Below are positions 58,347 through 64,000 of a DNA stretch of 64,000 bases, one piece after another. The notes beneath the pieces were generated by a model. That model saw only the letters and a program-made list of their open reading frames with translations, was not told the origin of the DNA and searched no databases. Source of the stretch: Sandarakinorhabdus glacialis (GTDB taxonomy: Bacteria; Pseudomonadota; Alphaproteobacteria; Sphingomonadales; Sphingomonadaceae). Position 1 is the first letter of the stretch. Each line of letters opens with the position of its first letter. The stretch lies in contig NZ_BMJM01000005.1 in assembly GCF_014643455.1 (NCBI RefSeq), positions 124,001 to 188,000 on the forward strand, written 5' to 3'. Position numbers and translations under genes: made by a program.

Positions 58347-58826
58347 TCAATAGCGGTCGGTGGTCTGGTTGCCGTTGGCATCGGTGCGGGTGCCGCGCGC
58401 GACATCGGGTTCGGGAGCGCCGGGGAAGTTGGAGCGGCGGGCGATCTCGACGCCGTAGTAATTGTCGATGACGCCGCCGTGGCTGTCATAGTCGAACTCG
58501 TCGATGGCGTTGCGTTCGTAGGACGGGGCACCTTCGAGGGTGCTGCGATCGAGGGCGACGCGGTAGCCGCCGATCTCGGGGTCGTAATCGAGGACGTCCC
58601 AGGGCAGCGGGTGATATTGCTCGCCGATGCCGAGGAAACCGCCGAACGACATGACGGCATAGGCGACTTTGCCGCTGCGCTTGTCGATCATGATGGAATC
58701 GATGCTGCCGAGCTTTTCATCATTGGCGTTATAGACGGGGGTGCCCTTGACGCGGTCGGCGGCGATCAGCGCCGATGGCGCCCGGCTGGTGTCGTAGCTG
58801 CTTGCGGTGGGTGTTTCGCTGGACAT
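58347..58826 (-). CDS. PRC-barrel domain-containing protein
   Basis: The 159-residue soluble protein contains one PRC-barrel (about 20-95): GTPVYNANDEKLGSIDSIM, RSGKVAYAVMSFGGFLGIGE and YHPLPWDVLDYDP. Such small single-barrel proteins are common in sphingomonads and methylobacteria, often stress-related, with no established activity. The C-terminal third (about 110-159) is polar and low in complexity. It is followed by a repeat and then a strong terminator, so it is a single-gene transcript. Confidence 0.88.
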   Translation of the reverse strand: MSSETPTASSYDTSRAPSALIAADRVKGTPVYNANDEKLGSIDSIMIDKRSGKVAYAVMSFGGFLGIGEQYHPLPWDVLDYDPEIGGYRVALDRSTLEGAPSYERNAIDEFDYDSHGGVIDNYYGVEIARRSNFPGAPEPDVARGTRTDANGNQTTDRY

Positions 58827-59227
58827 GATCTTGCTCCCAAGTGCGCCCGCGTGGGGCGGCTGTGCCTAACAGCCCGCCGGCCGAACCGGCAGACGTTTGC
58901 GAAAACCGGCGGCATTATCTTTAGTTCCGCACCGTCCGAGATGTTGCTCGAATGCGCGAAGGAATTTCCGTCATTTCTTACGCTGCGATGCAACCAGCCC
59001 CGAAACCATGCGTAATCATCGGCAAGGCAGCGCGATCAGTCCCCCCGCTTTCGCTGCCCGTACCGGACCCGGCTATGAACGCCCCCCGATTATGGCCGGG
59101 TCCACCCAATATTCGATTTGTCGCCGATTTGATGGCGTTCGTCGCGCAGTTGAAATGTTCTGCGGACGTTTCGGAACCTAGCGGCGGCAAGGCCGTTTTG
59201 CAGTCCGGACCCAACAGGAGAGCCGAA
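58827..59227. other. Gene-free region between the PRC-barrel and lipoprotein genes
   Basis: This is a 401-bp divergent intergenic stretch. A plus-strand frame runs through it into the lipoprotein gene but has no ribosome site or recognisable motif. It should hold the promoters of both flanking genes. I see no repeat and no clear operator. Confidence 0.55.
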
Positions 59228-59536
59228 ATGAAGACTTTGACCCCAACCATGATGATCCTTGCCGCCGGCCTGACGCTCGCCGCCTGCAACAAGTCGCCAG
59301 CCGACAAGGCCGCCGATGTGGCACGTGCCGAAACCGAAGGCGCTGCAGCGCAGATCGAAACGACTGCCGACACCATAGAGAACAAGGGTGAGGCCGTTGG
59401 CGGTGTCGTCGAAGACAATGCCGAAGTGAAGGCTGATGCCATTCGCGATCAGGCCGATGCAGTCAAGGATGCCGGCGAAGCCAAGGCCGACAAGATCGAA
59501 GAGGGCGCGACCGGCACCGCGACCGAAACGAAGTAA
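59228..59536 (+). CDS. Small coiled-coil lipoprotein
   Basis: The 102-residue protein has a lipoprotein signal ending LAAC (Cys20). A highly charged Ala/Glu/Lys/Asp helix follows, with heptad-like repeats such as KAADVARAETEGAAAQIE and KADAIRDQADAVKDAGEAK. It resembles small Lpp-like or stress-induced sphingomonad proteins of unknown role, probably anchored in a membrane facing the periplasm. AGGAGAGCC precedes the ATG at 59228. It is followed by a hairpin and then pepN. Confidence 0.82.
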   Translation: MKTLTPTMMILAAGLTLAACNKSPADKAADVARAETEGAAAQIETTADTIENKGEAVGGVVEDNAEVKADAIRDQADAVKDAGEAKADKIEEGATGTATETK

Positions 59537-59579
59537 GGGTTACACCCTGCTGCGCCGGAGTATGGGCGCAATTGCGTAG

Positions 59580-59608
59580 CAACGCCGGGTCCCAGTGGCC
59601 CGGCGTTG
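59580..59608 (+). terminator. Perfect hairpin after the lipoprotein gene
   Basis: CAACGCCGGG-N9-CCCGGCGTTG, a 10-bp perfect stem 43 bases after the stop codon. TGCTGTCC follows, so no real T-run. It is the likely transcript end or RNA-stabilising structure before pepN. Confidence 0.6.
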
Positions 59609-59698
59609 TGCTGTCCGGTCCCGGTCATGCCGCTGGCGCTGCCTGTTTGGGGTAGTTTGGACATTGGCGGGGTGAACTGGCAAAACAAGGTCATGAAG

Positions 59699-62281
59699 AT
59701 GCTCGATGCCCAGTCAATTCCGCAACTGCCCGGCGCCATACGCCTTGCCGACTATGCCCCGCCGGACTGGCTGGTGCCCGAGGTAAGCCTGGATTTCCGG
59801 CTGTCGGCCGGATCGACGCGGGTAACGTCGCGGCTGGTGGTCCGGCGCAATGGCAACCACGACCGGCCGCTGGTGCTCGATGGCCAGAATCTGAAGACGT
59901 CGTTTGCGATGCTGGACGGCGAGCCGATCGACGTGGTGCCGGTCGGCGAGCGGCTCGAGATTGCGATTGTCGGCGATGCGGCGATTGTGGAGTTCGAGGT
60001 CGAGATCTCGCCGGCGCTCAACACCCGGCTGATGGGGCTGTACGAAAGCGAAGGCCGGTTGGTGACGCAGTGCGAGGCCGAGGGTTTTCGCGCCATCACC
60101 TGGTTTCCCGATCGGCCCGATGTGCTGTCGGTCTATACGGTGCGGATCGAGGGCGACGCGGCCCTGTACCCGGTGCTGTTGTCGAACGGCGATCGCGGCG
60201 CGGTCGAGACGGGGCTGGCGGGCGGCCGCCATGCGGTGACCTGGACCGATCCCTGGCCCAAGCCCTGTTATTTGTTCGCGCTGGTTGCCGGCGACCTGTC
60301 GGCGCTGCGGGATGGTTTCACGACCATGAGCGGGCGCCAGGTCGAGTTGGCGATCTGGACGTCGGCGGCAGACGTGCCGCGCTGCGCCCATGCGATGGCG
60401 GCGTTGAAGGCGTCGATGGCATGGGACGAGGCGATCTATGGCCGGGAGTATGACCTGGGCGCGTTCAACATCGTCGCGGTCAATGATTTCAACGCCGGGG
60501 CGATGGAGAACAAGGGACTGAATATCTTCAATTCGAAGTATATTCTGGCCGATCCGGAGACCGCGACCGACAGCGATTTCGATGGTGTCGCGGGGGTTGT
60601 CGCGCACGAGTATTTCCACAATTGGACCGGCAACCGGGTGACCTGCCGCGACTGGTTCCAGCTGAGCTTGAAGGAGGGCCTGACGGTCTTTCGCGACCAG
60701 CAGTTTTCGGCGGACCAGGGCAGCGCGGCGGTGCGGCGGATCGAGGATGTGCGGGGCTTGCGGGCGGTGCAGTTTCCCGAGGATGCGGGGCCGCTGGCGC
60801 ACTCGATCCGGCCGGATCATTATGTCGAGATCGCCAATTTCTATACGGCGACGATCTATAACAAGGGCGCTGAGGTTATCCGGATGCTCCATACCTTGGT
60901 GGGCGCGGCGGGGTTTCGCGCCGGTACGGATTTGTATTTCGAGCGGCATGATGGCCAGGCGGTGACGTGCGAGGATTGGGTGGCCGCGATGGAGGCGGCG
61001 ACCGGCAGCGACCTGGGGCAGTTCCGGCGTTGGTACGAGCAGGCGGGGACGCCGCGGGTGGCGGTGCACGAGCGGCGCGAGGCCGGCAAGGTGATCGTCG
61101 AGCTGGTGCAGAGCCAGTCGCCGACGCCTGGGCAGGCGGTGAAGCTGCCGGTGCACATGCCGTTCCGGATGGCGTTGATCGGGCGGGACAGCGGCAGGCG
61201 GATCGGCGAGGAGCGGGTCGTCGAGATGCGCGAGGCGGTGACGCGGGTGGAGTTCGATGCGGTGGATGAGCCGGTGTTGCTGTCGCTCAACAGGGGGTTT
61301 TCGGCGCCGGTGATCATCGAGGCGGAAGCGTCGCGGACCGAACTGGCGTTCCTTGCGGGGCATGACGACGATCCGTCCGCGCGCTGGGAGGCGATGCAGC
61401 GGCTGGCGCTGAGTGTGCTGGCGACCGACGACGATCCGGCGGCGCTGGTGAGTGCGGTGGCGGCGACGCTGATGGATGGCACGGCTGGCAAGCTTGATGC
61501 GGCGTTCGTCGGCGAGGCAATGTTGTTGCCGACCGAGAGCTTTATCGGTGACCAGGCGGCGATGGTCGATGTCGAGGGGATTCACCGGCGGCGGGAGGCG
61601 GCGCGGCTGGCGATTGCAACCGGGCTTGAGGCTGAGTGGTGGGCGGCGCTGAGGACGTATTCGGGGAGCGGGACGGCTTTGACGCCGGCGGCGAAGGGCG
61701 CGCGCCGGCTGGCCAATGTGGCACTGGCGTATCTCGTTGGCGCGGGATCGGCCGAGGCGTTGGCGGCGGCGCGGATCCAGTATGAAACGGCGGCGACAAT
61801 GACGGACCGGATGGGGGCGCTTTCGGCGCTGGTGGGGACCGATACGCCCGAGCGCGATGCGTGCCTGGCGGATTTCCATGCGCGCTTTGCCGGAAATAAC
61901 GACGTTATCGATAAGTGGTTCACGGTGCAGGCGTTGAGCGGGCGGCCGGATACTTTGGCGCGGGTCGAGGCATTGGCGCGGCATCCGGATTTCTCGATTA
62001 CCAATCCTAATCGGCTGCGGTCGCTGGTGGGGGCGTTTGCGGCGAACCAGCGCTGGTTTCATGCGGCGGATGGGGCGGGGTATCGGTTGCTGGGCGACCA
62101 GCTGCTCGCGGTCGACCGGATCAATCCGCAGAGCGCGGCGCGGCTGGCGGTGCCGCTGGGGCGGTGGCGGCGGTTCGATGCGGCGCGGGGGGCGCTCATG
62201 CGGGCGCAGCTGGAGCGGGTTACGGCGACGCCGCGGGTGAGCCGGGATGTGCTGGAGATGGCTTCGCGGGCTTTGGTTTAG
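59699..62281 (+). CDS. pepN: Aminopeptidase N
   Basis: This M1 zinc aminopeptidase of about 860 residues trims N-terminal residues from peptides in the cytoplasm. It has the substrate motif GAMENKG (about 267), the zinc site HEYFH (303-307) with the third ligand Glu in LKEGLTVF, and the helical C-terminal domain (DUF3458 type) to the expected end. I use the ATG at 59699, eight bases after AAGG; an ATG at 59693 is two codons earlier. No signal peptide is present. Confidence 0.95.
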   Translation: MLDAQSIPQLPGAIRLADYAPPDWLVPEVSLDFRLSAGSTRVTSRLVVRRNGNHDRPLVLDGQNLKTSFAMLDGEPIDVVPVGERLEIAIVGDAAIVEFEVEISPALNTRLMGLYESEGRLVTQCEAEGFRAITWFPDRPDVLSVYTVRIEGDAALYPVLLSNGDRGAVETGLAGGRHAVTWTDPWPKPCYLFALVAGDLSALRDGFTTMSGRQVELAIWTSAADVPRCAHAMAALKASMAWDEAIYGREYDLGAFNIVAVNDFNAGAMENKGLNIFNSKYILADPETATDSDFDGVAGVVAHEYFHNWTGNRVTCRDWFQLSLKEGLTVFRDQQFSADQGSAAVRRIEDVRGLRAVQFPEDAGPLAHSIRPDHYVEIANFYTATIYNKGAEVIRMLHTLVGAAGFRAGTDLYFERHDGQAVTCEDWVAAMEAATGSDLGQFRRWYEQAGTPRVAVHERREAGKVIVELVQSQSPTPGQAVKLPVHMPFRMALIGRDSGRRIGEERVVEMREAVTRVEFDAVDEPVLLSLNRGFSAPVIIEAEASRTELAFLAGHDDDPSARWEAMQRLALSVLATDDDPAALVSAVAATLMDGTAGKLDAAFVGEAMLLPTESFIGDQAAMVDVEGIHRRREAARLAIATGLEAEWWAALRTYSGSGTALTPAAKGARRLANVALAYLVGAGSAEALAAARIQYETAATMTDRMGALSALVGTDTPERDACLADFHARFAGNNDVIDKWFTVQALSGRPDTLARVEALARHPDFSITNPNRLRSLVGAFAANQRWFHAADGAGYRLLGDQLLAVDRINPQSAARLAVPLGRWRRFDAARGALMRAQLERVTATPRVSRDVLEMASRALV

Positions 62282-62336
62282 GGGGCGTTGCCGGTGATGT
62301 GGGCGTGTGTCGGTTGGTGTGGGCCTGGCGGCGCGG

Positions 62337-62365
62337 CTGGATACCAGCCTTCGCTGGTATGACAG
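62337..62365. repeat. Intergenic palindromic repeat, family B (diverged copy)
   Basis: CTGGATACCAGCCTTCGCTGGTATGACAG. Both arms have changed together (ATACCAGC/GCTGGTAT) compared with the other copies, which keeps the stem. It lies just before the amidohydrolase start. Confidence 0.66.
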
Positions 62366-62375
62366 GTTTGAATTG

Positions 62376-63356
62376 GTGACCTTGCTGCCCCCGTTGCCGC
62401 TGTTTCATCATGCGGATTATGTGGCGGCGTTGCCGGTCGGGCATAGTTTTCCGATGGGCAAATATTCGTTGTTGCTCGATGCGCTGGCGGAGGCGGGGCA
62501 GGCGATCGAGGTGTTTGCGCCGGAGCCGATGGCGCTTGAATGGGTCGAGGCGGTGCATGATCCGGATTATGTGGCGGCGGTGATGGCGGCGCGGGTGCCG
62601 GCCGAGCGCGAGCGGCGGATCGGGTTTCCAGTAACGGCGGCGGTGGCGCGGCGGACGCTGGCGGTGGCTGGGGGGACGTATGGGGCGGCATTGTACGCGC
62701 TGGAGCATGGGTTTGCGGCGAATGGGGCGGGAGGTAGTCATCATGCGCTGCCCGATGGCGGGGCGGGGTATTGCGTGACGAATGATCTGGCGATTGCGGC
62801 CAATCTACTGGTGGTCGAAGGGCCGGTTCGGCGGGTGCTGATCGTTGATCTCGATGTGCATCAGGGCGACGGGACGGCGGTGATCTTTGCCGGGCGGGAC
62901 GATGTGCTGACGTTTTCGATGCATGCGGGGCGGAATTTTCCGGTGCGGAAGGCGCGGAGTTTTCGCGATGTCGAACTGGCGGATGGCTGCGGCGATGCGG
63001 AGTATCTGGCGATACTGGAGCGCGAATTGGCCGGCTTGCTGGCGGAGGTGAAGCCGGACCTGGTGCTGTTTCAGGCGGGAGTCGATCCGCATGTGGATGA
63101 CAGGCTGGGACGGCTGGCGTTGAGTGATGCGGGGCTGGCGGCGCGGGATGCCATGGTTGTCGGGATGTGCCGGGCGGCGGGGGTGCCGCTGGCCTCGACA
63201 TTGGGGGGTGGCTATGCCGCCGACCGGATGACGGTGGCGCGGCGGCATGCGGCGGGGTTGATCGCGCAGTGGGGCGCGGCAAGGGATTTTCCGAAGGTGG
63301 CGCGTATGCCGGGTGAAAATGACGATGCATGTCATCCCCGTGCTCAAGGTGCCTGA
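62376..63356 (+). CDS. Histone deacetylase-family protein (acetylpolyamine/deacetylase-type amidohydrolase)
   Basis: The arginase/deacetylase-fold protein of about 326 residues has the zinc and catalytic motifs in order: GGSHHALPDGG with the catalytic His pair, LIVDLDVHQGDGTA with Asp and His zinc ligands, FSMHAGRNFP, the third ligand near GVDPHVDD, and LGGGYAAD. Bacterial members deacetylate polyamines, acetoin-linked or other acetylated small molecules. The start is unclear; the GTG at 62376 gives the family N-terminus (PLPLFHHADY) and has AGG nine bases upstream. Confidence 0.9.
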   Translation: MTLLPPLPLFHHADYVAALPVGHSFPMGKYSLLLDALAEAGQAIEVFAPEPMALEWVEAVHDPDYVAAVMAARVPAERERRIGFPVTAAVARRTLAVAGGTYGAALYALEHGFAANGAGGSHHALPDGGAGYCVTNDLAIAANLLVVEGPVRRVLIVDLDVHQGDGTAVIFAGRDDVLTFSMHAGRNFPVRKARSFRDVELADGCGDAEYLAILERELAGLLAEVKPDLVLFQAGVDPHVDDRLGRLALSDAGLAARDAMVVGMCRAAGVPLASTLGGGYAADRMTVARRHAAGLIAQWGAARDFPKVARMPGENDDACHPRAQGA

Positions 63357-63409
63357 TCGGGAAACCGGGGACTCGTCGCCGCTGGCGCTGTTGATGGCGC
63401 GGGTGGCCG

Positions 63410-63922
63410 ATGGCGATCGCGCGGCTGGTTGCGGCGCTCGAGGGACAGGGGCTGCGGCTGGCGGACCGGACGCTGAACGATCGCGTCGGCGCCGAGGATG
63501 TCGTGCAGGTCGCGCTGACCCGGATGTGGACGATGGCGGCGCGGTTCGATCCGGCGCGGGGGTCGGTCGAGGGCTGGTTCCGGCGGATTGTCGTCAATCT
63601 TTGCCTCGACCGGCGGCGGTCGCTGAAGCTGGTGGCGCCGTTGGCCGAGGCCGATGACGTGGCGAGCAGCGCGCCCGATCCTTATGAAGCGGCGGCGGCG
63701 AACGACCAGCGCGCGCGGATGAGCGCCGGCATGGCGCGGTTGGCGCCCCGGCAACGCGCGGCGCTGGCGATGTTCCACGGCGAGGGCATGACGATGGCCG
63801 AGATCGCCGCTGCGCTGGAGACCAGCCCCAAGGCCGTCGAGGGATTGCTGGGCCGGGCACGTATGGAATTACGAAACCTGATCGGAGTGGACACCCCAAG
63901 TGAACAGCGAACGCGCCCTTGA
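63410..63922 (+). CDS. ECF RNA polymerase sigma factor, apparently frameshifted near its start
   Basis: The frame from 63410 encodes region 2 from AEDVVQVALTRMWTMAARFDP onward and a complete region 4 (LAPRQRAALAMFHGEGMTMAEIA and SPKAVEGLLGRARMELR), as in ECF sigma factors. The natural N-terminus, PLALLMARVADGDRAA, is in another frame from about 63319 to 63425. Joining the two would restore the usual GDRAAFARL helix, so a small deletion has probably split the gene. The ATG at 63410 has no ribosome site and would give a protein lacking the first helix. A sequencing error is possible. The gene after it begins inside its last codons. Confidence 0.78.
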   Translation: MAIARLVAALEGQGLRLADRTLNDRVGAEDVVQVALTRMWTMAARFDPARGSVEGWFRRIVVNLCLDRRRSLKLVAPLAEADDVASSAPDPYEAAAANDQRARMSAGMARLAPRQRAALAMFHGEGMTMAEIAAALETSPKAVEGLLGRARMELRNLIGVDTPSEQRTRP

Positions 63923-64000
63923 GATCATCGCGGCCTATGGCGCCGATGCGCGGCGCTGGCCCGATGCCGAGCGCGGCGGTGTGCTGGCGCTGGTGGCGGC
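63900..64000 (+). CDS. Protein encoded downstream of the sigma factor (partial)
   Basis: A GTG at 63900 opens a frame that runs to the window end: VNSERALEIIAAYGADARRW and on. It overlaps the sigma gene by 23 bp. Genes in this position next to ECF sigma factors often encode anti-sigma or small regulatory proteins, but 33 residues are too few to name a family. Confidence 0.6.
   Translation, partial: MNSERALEIIAAYGADARRWPDAERGGVLALVA

Noticed and set aside
59714-62062. A 782-codon minus-strand frame opposite pepN
   Set aside because: Arg/His/Pro-rich shadow of pepN with no recognisable sequence. Similar shadows opposite mutS (5066-6400) and the autotransporter (47474-49177) were dropped for the same reason.

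Overview
The window is high-GC DNA with the gene content and layout of an alphaproteobacterium, most probably Sphingomonadales. The pointers are divergent ubiE-ubiB-coaBC-dut and mutM next to rpsT-dnaA, several families of short palindromic intergenic repeats, a TonB-dependent receptor of the sphingomonad type, and frequent GTG/TTG starts with tight start-stop overlaps. Genus and species cannot be read from this sequence. Nearly all coding capacity is explained by about 55 genes. I see no tRNA, rRNA, CRISPR array, insertion sequence or prophage.

Region by region. 1-6.3 kb (minus strand): an exporter-type ABC pair (permease cut by the window edge), a membrane-anchored diheme cytochrome c, a cytochrome c', and mutS. 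6.5-10.7 kb (plus): malic enzyme maeB coupled to an alpha/beta hydrolase, then queG, which overlaps tail to tail with a class A PBP. 10.6-18.1 kb (minus): PBP, MoeB/ThiF-like protein, then the packed block dut-coaBC-GNAT-ubiB-ubiE. 18.1-21.7 kb (plus): mutM, rpsT, an 827-bp gene-free stretch, and dnaA. 21.9-26.9 kb (minus): wrbA, ArsC/YffB-like protein overlapping guaA, a YbgC-type thioesterase and an O-antigen ligase-family protein. At 27.0-27.6 kb lies a decayed, multiply frameshifted gene with an SASA-esterase-like motif. 27.6-33.2 kb looks like a catabolic island: LLM flavin oxidoreductase and aldo/keto reductase (minus), divergent from a Gfo/Idh/MocA oxidoreductase and a TonB receptor (plus). 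33.7-36.9 kb holds small housekeeping genes (metallopeptidase, pterin dehydratase, DUF1508, SDR, EamA transporter, EVE protein).

The most unusual part is 37.1-41.8 kb. An acyltransferase-3 membrane protein is followed by an 875-residue single-chain protein that joins a complete adenylation domain, a phosphopantetheine carrier domain and a second membrane acyltransferase-3 domain. Its stop codon overlaps the start of panB, the pantothenate (phosphopantetheine precursor) gene. This looks like a one-protein analogue of the Dlt logic (activate, carry, transfer across the membrane) and is the best candidate for an undescribed surface-modification system.

41.9-46.2 kb is the classical yfgM-bamB-der block plus maiA. 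46.3-50.7 kb is a large autotransporter with a clear terminator. 52.8-54.9 kb is a small oxygen-response module: an FNR-type regulator with a cysteine cluster, a tandem universal stress protein and a small membrane protein. The stress protein and the membrane protein are each preceded by a perfect TTGAT-N4-ATCAA site. 55.1-58.8 kb (minus) holds an orphan xanthine dehydrogenase-family molybdenum subunit coupled to an epimerase-like protein, and a PRC-barrel protein. 59.2-64 kb (plus) holds a small lipoprotein, pepN, a histone deacetylase-family amidohydrolase, an ECF sigma factor that appears frameshifted near its start, and the first codons of the gene that follows it.
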